DNA from: Chloroflexota bacterium
Lineage (GTDB): Bacteria; Chloroflexota; Anaerolineae; UBA4142
NCBI GenBank assembly: GCA_023381515.1
Contig: JAMCQI010000035.1
Span: forward strand, 33,035-97,034
Direction: 5' to 3'
Length of the DNA: 64,000 bases
In this document: one piece after another, positions 1 through 7,073 of the stretch
How the letters are laid out: each line of letters opens with the position of its first letter
Numbering within the stretch: position 1 is the first letter of the stretch
Program-made: the position numbers and the translations under genes
Notes under the pieces: model-generated
What the model was told of the DNA's origin: nothing
What the model saw: only the letters and a program-made list of their open reading frames with translations
Databases searched by the model: none

Positions 1-21
1 CCATGCAAGTTTGTTAGCGCA
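1..21 (-). repeat. 21-bp repeat, inverted copy of 709-729
   Basis: The first 21 bases are the exact reverse complement of positions 709-729. That distant copy is part of a 29-bp tandem repeat (672-750). The copy here lies over the 3' end of the truncated minus-strand gene and supplies its TAA stop (14-16). Confidence 0.8.
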
Positions 22-595
22 CCCATTCCTCTTCGGACGCATCCACCGCGGCAAAGGCCTCTGTGCGAACGATGAGCTCGCCCGCACGACTAGTCGTCGC
101 GACAATGGGCAAGCTCTCGACCAGAGACTGGGTCACGTGTTCATCCGGCAAACGAGAGGGCGCGTACAAACGGCCGTCCACTTGGAGCCAAGTATCCAAC
201 GACCAGCCGTCGAACCACGGAGTCACTAACCCGCGCGGATCGACAATGGCCTCGCGTGCCGAATCAAGGTTTCCGATCATCGTCCAGTCGCGGTGCGTTT
301 GGTTGAACGTGTAGAGATTGAATCCGCTCGGAGGAATAAAGGCGGGGTCGTTCGGGTCAAACTGCCGCTCCGCCCAATAGGGGAGAATCCAGTCCCGGTT
401 CGCCGGAAAGAACCGGCCGTTCAGCCAGCCGCGCAGTACGAGGCGAGCGCCGATCGGAACGAGTTCGGCTGGAAAAGGGAGCGTCGTCTCGCCGGCTCGG
501 GCCATCCGAGTGCTGGCAAAGTAATAGTCCAGCGCATCGCCGGGGACATGGACGAGTGCTGCGATGGACTTGAAGATGCGTTGGGTGAAAGACAT
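14..595 (-). CDS. Truncated hypothetical protein, 193 aa
   Basis: I do not recognise a characterised function. The start is ATG at 595, preceded by GAGG seven bases upstream; longer starts would have no ribosome binding site. The N-terminal half reads like a cytosolic beta-rich protein, with motifs such as GWLNGRFFPANRDW and PRGLVTPWFDGWSLD. There is no signal peptide or membrane segment. The product stops abruptly at EEEWVR, in the middle of what looks like a beta-sandwich strand. The last codons and the stop come from the 21-bp repeat at 1-21, so the gene was probably longer and was cut by the repeat. The remainder, if any, lies outside the window. Confidence 0.55.
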   Translation of the reverse strand: MSFTQRIFKSIAALVHVPGDALDYYFASTRMARAGETTLPFPAELVPIGARLVLRGWLNGRFFPANRDWILPYWAERQFDPNDPAFIPPSGFNLYTFNQTHRDWTMIGNLDSAREAIVDPRGLVTPWFDGWSLDTWLQVDGRLYAPSRLPDEHVTQSLVESLPIVATTSRAGELIVRTEAFAAVDASEEEWVR

Positions 596-671
596 GCTAA
601 CCTCGGCCGGTCCGCGTCGACACGGAGCGGACGGGTGCATTTTACACGAGAATGGAGGGGCCAACAAATAA

Positions 672-750
672 CGTTGGCGTGCGCCAACAAACTTGCACGG
701 CGTTGGCGTGCGCTAACAAACTTGCATGGCGTTGGCGTGCGCCAGCAGAC
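672..750. repeat. 29-bp tandem repeat, about 2.7 copies
   Basis: Two full 29-bp units (672-700 and 701-729) are followed by a partial third (730-750). Each unit begins with the near-palindrome TTGGCGTGCGCCAA and ends ACAAACTTGCA(C/T)GG. A fragment of a further unit precedes them (about 659-670). The second unit contains the sequence that recurs inverted at 1-21. Confidence 0.8.
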
Positions 751-848
751 GTACCGCGCGCAGTTACGACGATGGGGGAGATTGCTTCGGCTTCGCCGAC
801 CGAGATGCCGGTCGGACGAAGCCTCGCAATGACGGCCGGGGCTGGCGT

Positions 849-877
849 TTGTGCGAAAAATAAAAGTGCGCTATAAT
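849..877 (+). promoter_or_regulatory. Sigma70-type promoter for the 973 gene
   Basis: TTGTGC (849-854), a 17-bp spacer and TATAAT (872-877). It lies about 95 bases ahead of the start codon of the 522-aa gene. Confidence 0.65.
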
Positions 878-901
878 GGGAGTGACTCACTAGCACGTTC
901 C

Positions 902-955
902 GACGTATCGTCACACCATCGTTTGGCGCTGCAATCACTCCTGTGACGATACGTC
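902..955 (+). promoter_or_regulatory. Perfect 13-bp inverted repeat in 5' leader
   Basis: GACGTATCGTCAC (902-914) is repeated exactly as its reverse complement at 943-955. It lies between the promoter and the start codon at 973. In the transcript it would form a 13-bp stem with a 28-base loop, ending 17 bases before the start codon and just ahead of the ribosome binding site. It could equally be a two-half-site operator. Confidence 0.6.
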
Positions 956-972
956 ATCTTTTGAAGGAATCG

Positions 973-2541
973 ATGGTCGGTCAGCCAACAGACTTTTGGA
1001 ATCAACTCGGTAGCAACGACGCGGATGTCGAGCATCTGTATGGCTTTCTTTTGGAACGAGGCACGCCGGCTAACAGCCGCGATCTGGCCGTCAATCTCAT
1101 CGAATGGCGTGTGCACGAAGAAGAGAGACGTCTTGCCGAGATTGCCGCACGTCGCGCCCCCGTTTATCAACCCAAAGAAACCTACTCTGTCGGACAGAGC
1201 ATCCTGTTTACCGCTTTAGGCAATCGTGAGGGGTTTGTGAGGCGAGTACGCGATGCCGACAACCCCCGCCTGGGCCTCTTTCAGGTCATCGGCGTCCAGT
1301 TCGACGATGAACCGAACCTCCTGGAATTCGCCTCCAGCTATGCCGCGCCTCATCCGCTCAATCAAGAGATTGCGCCCACAGCCATCACTCTGGACCTGAC
1401 GGCGGAGCAAGCGGTCGAGACTTTTGCAGACAAGGTGCGCGGGAACCTGGTCCAGCGTCTCGGCGCGGACAAGGAATTCGTCCATCTCGGCGATCAATGG
1501 TATCTCAAAGGCCTTCTTCCCGAGATCAATCCCGGCTATCTCAACCTGGCCGAAGCGGCGGTCGAGCAGACCGGCGACGCGATGACGACCGGCGAGCTGC
1601 TCAAGATCCTAGACCTCCCTGAAACGGAAAAAAGATCGGCGATGCGCTTTGGCCTCAATCTGGCGCTCTCCCATGACGCGCGCTTTGAGGACGTCGGCCC
1701 GATGAACGAGACGCGCTGGTTTCTTGTCCGCCTGGAACCGCCCGAGGCGCATGAGCGTCCTGGGATTCTGGATGCGAACCAAGTGCGCACGGTTCCACTC
1801 TCGTCGGAGCTAGAGACGATCGCGGACGAGCTGGTCGACAAGGCCGATTCCGTTGGCAACGGCCACCAATCGGTCGCGCCGCGCGACGAAGTCACTTTGA
1901 TTCTCACCTATCCTCACCGTCGCGCGGGGACACTCCCGCTGACCCCTCTCGTTCGTGCGCTCCTCCCAGACTTTTCTCACCCGCGTTTGCGCTTTACGTT
2001 CGTCGACGGGACGACGGAAGAGAAAGTGGCAGGCTATGCCGTCACCGAAGGGAACTATCTGGCAGGCCTAACGAACTGGTTCGCTTCGCGCCGTCTTTCT
2101 CCGGGGGCGTATATCACGCTGCGACGCGGGCCCAGACCGCTGACACTCATCATCGAATACCAATCGCAGCGAGAGCGCAGTCTCTGGGTGCGGGTGGCAC
2201 GCGGCATTAACGGCCGCCTGCTCTTTTCTCAGGAAAAGAGGCCGCTCTCGCACAAGTACGACGAAGAGATGCTGATCGTCGTCGCCGACCCGGTGGGCCT
2301 GGATGCTTTGGCCCGTGCTCAGGCGGAACAGCGCAATCTCCAGCCGCTGCTTGACGAAGTCTTCCCCGAATTGGCCAAGCTGAGCAGCTCGGGGCACGTA
2401 CACGCCAAGACCATTTTCAGCGCCGTCAATCTCGTGCGGCGCACAGGACCGCGGGCAGTCTTCAGCGCGCTCGCGGAAAGCCGCTCCTTTGCTTCCGTCG
2501 GCGGGGGATATTTCATGTTGAATGAAGAGGCTCGGCGCTGA
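973..2541 (+). CDS. Hypothetical Chloroflexota-type protein, 522 aa
   Basis: Function unknown. The start chosen is ATG 973, with AAGGAA five bases upstream; an in-frame GTG at 943 falls inside the hairpin and has no ribosome binding site. There is no signal peptide or membrane segment, so the product is predicted cytosolic. Residues of roughly 50-120 contain a small beta-barrel-like stretch (VGQSILF, GLFQVIGVQFDDE). A middle segment around ELLKILDLPETEKRS resembles a winged helix. A second helix-turn-helix-like stretch lies near the C-terminus (AKTIFSAVNLVRRTG). The next gene follows after 54 bases on the same strand and also ends in a helix-turn-helix-like segment, so the pair may form a DNA-associated unit; this is inference. 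Confidence 0.75.
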   Translation: MVGQPTDFWNQLGSNDADVEHLYGFLLERGTPANSRDLAVNLIEWRVHEEERRLAEIAARRAPVYQPKETYSVGQSILFTALGNREGFVRRVRDADNPRLGLFQVIGVQFDDEPNLLEFASSYAAPHPLNQEIAPTAITLDLTAEQAVETFADKVRGNLVQRLGADKEFVHLGDQWYLKGLLPEINPGYLNLAEAAVEQTGDAMTTGELLKILDLPETEKRSAMRFGLNLALSHDARFEDVGPMNETRWFLVRLEPPEAHERPGILDANQVRTVPLSSELETIADELVDKADSVGNGHQSVAPRDEVTLILTYPHRRAGTLPLTPLVRALLPDFSHPRLRFTFVDGTTEEKVAGYAVTEGNYLAGLTNWFASRRLSPGAYITLRRGPRPLTLIIEYQSQRERSLWVRVARGINGRLLFSQEKRPLSHKYDEEMLIVVADPVGLDALARAQAEQRNLQPLLDEVFPELAKLSSSGHVHAKTIFSAVNLVRRTGPRAVFSALAESRSFASVGGGYFMLNEEARR

Positions 2542-2595
2542 CGAGCTACTCGTACTGCGCATGTCGACGTACGCAGCACTTTGCGAGCTGGAGAT

Positions 2596-3033
2596 ATGGC
2601 TCCTATTGTCAGACCGGACATCCACACTCCTTTTCATATCGATTTCGGGTGGTTTGAACAAAACGGGCGCGATCTGCGCGAAGAGATGTACGATGCGCTC
2701 TGCGAGGAATGCCGGGCCCTGTACCCCTCTCCCGCCGAGAAACGGCTGGTAGACCGCGTCGACCCTGAGACGGCCCAGGTGATGCGCGTGGATGCACTCT
2801 GGGAATGCCTCGCGGACCACTGCGGTCAAAAGCCCGGTTTCATCACTCCGGCCACGCCGCTCACCACCGCCATCTTCCGGGCGCTCCTCGCGAACGAAAA
2901 TCGGCCGTTGACGCCGGAGCAGCTGCACCGACGGATCGGCAAAAGCAATCCAAACTCGATCCTGCGCGTGCTGATGGGCGCGCAAATCGAAAACGGCATC
3001 GTGCCGGCAGAGGGAGATGGGAAACAAGTTTGA
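2596..3033 (+). CDS. Small hypothetical protein, 145 aa
   Basis: Function unknown. The start is ATG 2596, behind GGAG. It is acidic at the N-terminus, with the signature FHIDFGWFEQNGRDLREEM and one paired CEEC motif that could bind a metal. It ends with a winged-helix-like segment (TTAIFRALLANENRPLT). It probably shares a transcript with the 973 gene. Its TGA stop (3031-3033) lies within the -35 box of the tRNA-Leu promoter. Confidence 0.7.
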   Translation: MAPIVRPDIHTPFHIDFGWFEQNGRDLREEMYDALCEECRALYPSPAEKRLVDRVDPETAQVMRVDALWECLADHCGQKPGFITPATPLTTAIFRALLANENRPLTPEQLHRRIGKSNPNSILRVLMGAQIENGIVPAEGDGKQV

Positions 3034-3058
3034 CACACGAGTTAATCGCGTCTATAAT
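3030..3058 (+). promoter_or_regulatory. Consensus promoter of tRNA-Leu
   Basis: TTGACA (3030-3035), a 17-bp spacer and TATAAT (3053-3058): both hexamers match consensus with ideal spacing. The -35 overlaps the stop codon of the upstream gene. Transcription would begin a few bases before the tRNA at 3072. Confidence 0.9.
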
Positions 3059-3071
3059 TATTGACGATCGA

Positions 3072-3154
3072 GCCCCCGTGGCGGAATTGGCATACGCGGC
3101 AGGTTGAGGGCCTGTGTCCGTAAGGACGTGGAGGTTCAAGTCCTCTCGGGGGCA
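3072..3154 (+). tRNA. tRNA-Leu (anticodon GAG)
   Basis: A 7-bp acceptor stem pairs GCCCCCG (3072-3078) with CGGGGGC (3147-3153), with discriminator A3154. The anticodon stem CAGG/CCTG encloses the loop TTGAGGG, giving anticodon GAG. A long class-II variable arm (TGTCCGTAAGGACG) and the T loop TTCAAGT are both as expected for tRNA-Leu. CCA is not encoded. Confidence 0.95.
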
Positions 3155-3163
3155 CACAAGACA

Positions 3164-3191
3164 AACACTCGGTTCAAGCCGAGTGTTTTTT
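3164..3191 (+). terminator. Intrinsic terminator of tRNA-Leu
   Basis: A 9-bp stem AACACTCGG (3164-3172) / CCGAGTGTT (3179-3187) with a 6-base loop, running into six T residues (3186-3191). Confidence 0.9.
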
Positions 3192-3260
3192 GTTACGCAT
3201 CGCGCGGAATCCAAGGGCGTGTATACGTTCCCAGCCCTTTTGCCTGAATGATCACAGCAT

Positions 3261-4583
3261 CTATCTCCGGACGAAGGGCAAATAAAGCCAGTTGTATTCC
3301 GCCTCGAACGCGCCGCTGTCGCAGCCGCTGCCTGTGGGACGCGGGACCCCGCGTTGATCCGTAACGACGGTCAACCCGCAGCCGTTCGATCCGGGAGGAA
3401 TCAGGTTCAATGCGGGACTGGCGAGCCCAAGCGCCATTGTTTGAGTCGGGCCGCCATAATCACCCAATGGCAGAAGCATGGGGTCCTTGGTCGGGATCGA
3501 CGCGCCGCACGAGTTATCTGTTCCGCCGCCGAATTGCAGATTGAACCCACCGTCGGTGACGCGCGCTCCAAGCGAGCAGTTCCCGCCCGCGTTGTTCGCG
3601 AGAATTGAATTCTGGATGGTTACGGGGCCGGCATCATTGCGGATGCCTCCACCTGAACCAGGGGCGAACAAGCTTGTATTTCCCGAAAATGTCGTATGAG
3701 TCACGACCGACGTGCTATTCCAGTTGACCAGCCCGCCTCCCGCGGCGCCGGAGTTATCCACCAGGGTTGTGTTCGTCATCGCGAGCGTCGCATGAAAGAT
3801 CACGATGGCGCCGCCGCCGCTCGACATGCTGTATCCAGTCGTGTTGCTGTAGAAAGTGCTGCTGTCGATCGAGAGTGCCGCCCCTGGATAGGTATAGATC
3901 GCGCCGCCTTGAAACGGCGCGTGGTTGTAAGCAAAGGTGCTGGTCGCGATCACTGCCGGGCCGGTGAACACATAGACTGCGCCTCCAGATGCGACACTCT
4001 GGAGGTTCGGATCATTCGGGTCAACATGGCTGGCCGCATTGCTGATGAAATTCGTGTGCGTGATAGAGAGATTGGACTGGGAATAGATGGCTCCCCCGCC
4101 TGCCTCCGTCGAGTTATTGGAAAAGGTGCTGTCCGCGATAACCAGTGTGCCATTGTTATGAAAGGCTGCCCCCTCCTGAATGTCTTTATAGCCCCTTGTA
4201 AACGTCATGTTTCTCACTGTGACGGTGATCCCGGGGGCGATCACAAACCCGCTGCGGTAAAGACCGTCCCCGTCGACCGTGATACCACCCGCGGGTCCGA
4301 CGAGGGTCAATGTGGAGGTGGGGTTTGGCAGGTCATGGGTGAGGAGTATCGTCCCGGTTACTCCAAACGTGATGCTATCCCCGGGCCCCGCGGCGGAGAT
4401 CGCGTCGCGCAGCGAGCACTCTGAGGCGCACGCCCCATGGGATGTGTCCGACAATGTTGTCACCGTGAGTGTGGCTGCCTTGGCGGCGGGCATGGCGATT
4501 GCCGAGACGGCGAGCAGGAAGCAGAGTGTAACCCCGCCAATGAGCAGCCGCACGCCCGTGGAATCTGATTGAGCGATCCTCAT
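3261..4583 (-). CDS. CSLREA / choice-of-anchor-Q secreted beta-helix protein
   Basis: A 440-aa secreted protein. An N-terminal signal peptide (hydrophobic stretch about residues 12-35, cleavage near AKAA) is followed by a CSLREA-type motif (CASECSLRDAIS). Next comes a long series of short beta-strand turns rich in NNS, GGGA and TFSNN, typical of a right-handed parallel beta helix. The last residues are WLYLPFVRR, a tail motif shared with other secreted proteins here. Such proteins are surface or extracellular; binding or enzymatic activity cannot be told from sequence. GGAGC precedes the ATG at 4583. A broken paralogue lies directly upstream (4768-5763), so the pair arose by tandem duplication. 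Confidence 0.85.
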   Translation of the reverse strand: MRIAQSDSTGVRLLIGGVTLCFLLAVSAIAMPAAKAATLTVTTLSDTSHGACASECSLRDAISAAGPGDSITFGVTGTILLTHDLPNPTSTLTLVGPAGGITVDGDGLYRSGFVIAPGITVTVRNMTFTRGYKDIQEGAAFHNNGTLVIADSTFSNNSTEAGGGAIYSQSNLSITHTNFISNAASHVDPNDPNLQSVASGGAVYVFTGPAVIATSTFAYNHAPFQGGAIYTYPGAALSIDSSTFYSNTTGYSMSSGGGAIVIFHATLAMTNTTLVDNSGAAGGGLVNWNSTSVVTHTTFSGNTSLFAPGSGGGIRNDAGPVTIQNSILANNAGGNCSLGARVTDGGFNLQFGGGTDNSCGASIPTKDPMLLPLGDYGGPTQTMALGLASPALNLIPPGSNGCGLTVVTDQRGVPRPTGSGCDSGAFEAEYNWLYLPFVRR

Positions 4584-4767
4584 GAGTTGCTCCTAAATGT
4601 CTGTTGGATGGCAAGACCCCGTAGCTGGCGAGATGGCAAAGGCAGATATCGTGTTGTCAACTTGTCCTCCTCGGGTCGTGTGCGACACTATGTGGCACAC
4701 AGGCGCGGACGCACTCGTCCTCGTTTTGTCGCCGGAGGAGCGGGAGATAGATAGTATAGCCTGACTG

Positions 4768-5763
4768 CTATCGCAATGGTTCGGACTGCCGAAGGCCGCG
4801 AGCGTATTCTTGAGCTTGATCTTGACGCTCGGTGCGGTCCCCCGGTGAATGTTGCCCCCCGTGCCCGCCGGCGGTGTTATTTGCAAGCGTACTGTTCAGC
4901 AGACTGACGTCGAGCGCCGGGTCGTCGACGATCTCCAGGGCGCCGCCGTCGTTTGTGGCTGAATTGCCCGAAAGCGTGCTGTTGGTTATGTCCAAGTCAC
5001 CGCTATTGCGGACCCCTCCGCCGACCGCCTTGGCGGTGTTGCCCGAGAGCGTGCTCGCCTGGACGGTCGCCGTTCCCCCATCATTCACCAGCCCGCCGCC
5101 GTATCCGTTGGACACGTTGCCGATGAGGCTGCTGCGGGTGAGGGTCAGTGTTCCCAAATAGTTGTTGATCGCGCCGCCGCGGATCCCGGCCGTGTTCCCG
5201 CTGAGCTTGCTACCGCTCAGAGTGAACTAGGCATAGTTACCAATGGCTCCGCCGAAGGACGTGGCTGTGTTCGTCATAAAGGTGCTATGTACAATCCCTG
5301 CCGTGCCGTAATTCACAATCCCTGCGCCAATGCGTGCCTGGCTGCTCGTAAACAACGTGTTCTGGATATCCGCTCGGCCATTGGCTTGCACACACACGGC
5401 TCCGCCCGTGTACCCGGATGCCTTGTCGTCGAGCAAGCGCGCGCCATCAAGCGTCAACCACGCGCCTCTACGGACGGTGATCGATCCGCCGCATCCGCTC
5501 GCGTTGCTCCCATTGACAAGTGAGACCTGACCTGGGTGAGGGGAGGAGGCTCATTCTCGCCGCGCACGAGCTGCCAGCCGTGCGCGTTTAGACTGCCGCG
5601 AAAACCAGGCGGCAGATTCAGAGTGCCGTCAGAAGCGAAGGTTTGCAGGCGCTTGGGCAGGTGCTCCGGGCTGGTAAACCCGCTTGGCAGCTTGGGCGCC
5701 CGCAGGTCCAAGAGCCGCTGCTAGACAAACGACGAGCAAGTTCAGAATCGCCCTGACACTCAT
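4768..5763 (-). pseudogene. Dead paralogue of the CSLREA/beta-helix gene
   Basis: Reading from ATG 5763 (GAGGACGG upstream), a signal peptide (MSVRAILNLLVVCLAAALG) is seen. The reading frame then shifts near 5711 into PKLPSGFTSPEHLPKRLQTF, and again near 5457 into LDGARLLDDKASGYTGG. A TAG at 5227-5229 interrupts that frame. The same frame resumes through GNVSNGYGGGLVNDGG to about 4855, where another shift is needed to continue as GTAPSVKIKLKNTLAAFG. At least three frameshifts and one nonsense codon mean it cannot make the full protein. The beta-helix repeats match the style of the intact neighbour, so this is a decayed sister copy. Confidence 0.85.
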
Positions 5764-5807
5764 TATCCGTCCTCGAATCCGCAGGTGGCCCATTCCCCTT
5801 GCCGGCA

Positions 5808-6074
5808 TCAGTCATCTCGCCGGTTCCCCTTGACCTCGCCTCCATCTGACCCCTCGGCGTCCGGTTGCGTCTGCCCATCTCCTTCCTCTGATCTCGCCAT
5901 ACCCTCGGCTTGCTGGCTCAGAAAAGCAAACATTCCTTCGACGCCTGCAAAGCCGGTCCGTTCATGCGTTTCCGCATCTTCGATCGAAGCTCGGCAGACG
6001 CCTTCCTTCCTCTCGCCTACCCACCACAGGCGCACCAAGAACGCCTTGTACAAGCCTTTTCGAGGTGACATCAT
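5808..6074 (-). CDS. Small protein, LRLW/LED/GF family, 88 aa
   Basis: Unknown function. The core is YKAFLVRLWWVGERK, then ASIEDAETHERTGF, then MFAFLSQQ, with a hydrophilic, low-complexity tail. A second member lies at 10814-11015 with the aligned blocks YYAFLLRLW, VTLEDPHTGEQKGF and LFNFLHQM. Two tandem ATGs (6074 and 6071) follow GAGGAG; the upstream one is used here. It sits 44 bases ahead of the secreted-protein pseudogene on the same strand, as its relative sits ahead of another secreted-protein gene. The recurrent pairing suggests a role linked to export or expression of the partner, but no known domain supports this. Confidence 0.6.
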   Translation of the reverse strand: MMSPRKGLYKAFLVRLWWVGERKEGVCRASIEDAETHERTGFAGVEGMFAFLSQQAEGMARSEEGDGQTQPDAEGSDGGEVKGNRRDD

Positions 6075-6095
6075 CTCCTCACCATTCGCCGGCCG

Positions 6096-6659
6096 TTACG
6101 ACCCGCTCGCCGTGATGAATGGCAAATAGATATGAACCGGGGGTGGCGCCGGGGACACGGCGGCCTGGGCGGCTTCGAGCGTGGCGACCAGCCGCTCAGC
6201 AAAGCTTCCCCTGGCGGAGCGGTAGGCCTCGGCCATAGCCGGCCAGACACGGGCGTTGAGCATCATGTTGGCCTGGACAGAAAAGCCCTCGCCGGTGATG
6301 TGGCCGGCCTCGGCGATGCAGCGCGCGCCGGTGACGGCGGCGACCCGGCCTTGCGCGTCGACCATGGCCACCTGGCGCAGCTCTTTTTCGGGGTCGGCGG
6401 CGGTTAACGCGTCCAGCGCCTGCGAGGCGGACTGTCCTGCGCATAGCCGGTCGAGCCCAAGCGGGCCATAGCTGATTTGCACCATGGCCTGGGTGGCCAC
6501 AGCGCCGACGCCGGCTTCGACCCAGGCCACCACCGAGCCGACCGAGAACCAATGAGACTGCACCGCCACGCCAAAACAGCCGGTTTCAGGGTCGCGCGCG
6601 GCGATCGAATACGTGTGGGTCAGAGGGGTTGTTTTCGTGGCTTCTCCGTAAACCTCCAT
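6096..6659 (-). CDS. DUF1028 (Ntn-hydrolase-like) protein, truncated chimera
   Basis: Residues of about 12-155 match the DUF1028 family: THTYSIAARDPETGCFGVAV, then QSHWFSVGSVVAWVEAGVGA, then an ATQAM stretch and GAMQ-like strands. In the family the protein usually continues past LVATLEAAQAA with a further conserved block. Here that point is followed at once by VSPAPPPVHIYLPFITASGS, i.e. a Pro-rich linker plus the YLPF tail motif seen on secreted neighbours. No signal peptide precedes the domain from ATG 6659. The protein (187 aa) is shorter than typical family members and may be a fusion or relic. It overlaps an aldo/keto-reductase fragment region on the other strand just upstream. Confidence 0.65.
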   Translation of the reverse strand: MEVYGEATKTTPLTHTYSIAARDPETGCFGVAVQSHWFSVGSVVAWVEAGVGAVATQAMVQISYGPLGLDRLCAGQSASQALDALTAADPEKELRQVAMVDAQGRVAAVTGARCIAEAGHITGEGFSVQANMMLNARVWPAMAEAYRSARGSFAERLVATLEAAQAAVSPAPPPVHIYLPFITASGS

Positions 6660-6703
6660 TCGATAAATGATGCCGTCCTGATCAGTATACCCATAAAAGT
6701 GGC

Positions 6704-7042
6704 ATGGTGGGTAATGGTGCAACAGCTTTTGAGCAGCGGCTATTAGCGATCATTCGAAAGAGGTCCATGCAGGCGCATACCAAAGCGCGGTATGCGCAGG
6801 AGGATAATGTCGACATCGTCCAACGGGTCAGTGCGGTAGCCGAAGCGCGGGGACTCCCGATGGCCCAGGCGGCTCTCGCCTGGGCCACCGCCAAACCGGT
6901 TGTCACCGCCCCGATCATTGGCGCTACTAAACCGCACCACCTGGAAGATGCTATTGCCGCCCTTCCGGTCAAGCTCACCCCAGACGATATCCAGCAGCTG
7001 GAAGAGGCCTACCATCCCCACCTTGTGATTGGCTTTTCGTAA
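6704..7042 (+). pseudogene. Aldo/keto reductase C-terminal fragment
   Basis: From about 6780 the frame encodes the last third of an aldo/keto reductase: VDIVQRVSAVAEARGLPMAQ, then ALAWATAKPVVTAPIIGATK, then HLEDAIAALPVKLTPDDIQQ and the terminal HPHLVIGF. The catalytic Tyr/Lys region and most of the TIM barrel are absent. Upstream sequence of the frame is unrelated and runs into the DUF1028 gene on the other strand. This is a gene remnant. Confidence 0.8.
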
Positions 7043-7073
7043 TCGTATGGCGTGACCGCCGAAGGCCGGGCGG

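Noticed and set aside
672..750. 29-bp tandem repeat as a CRISPR array
   Set aside because: The units abut without spacers and there are under three copies; no cas gene is present.
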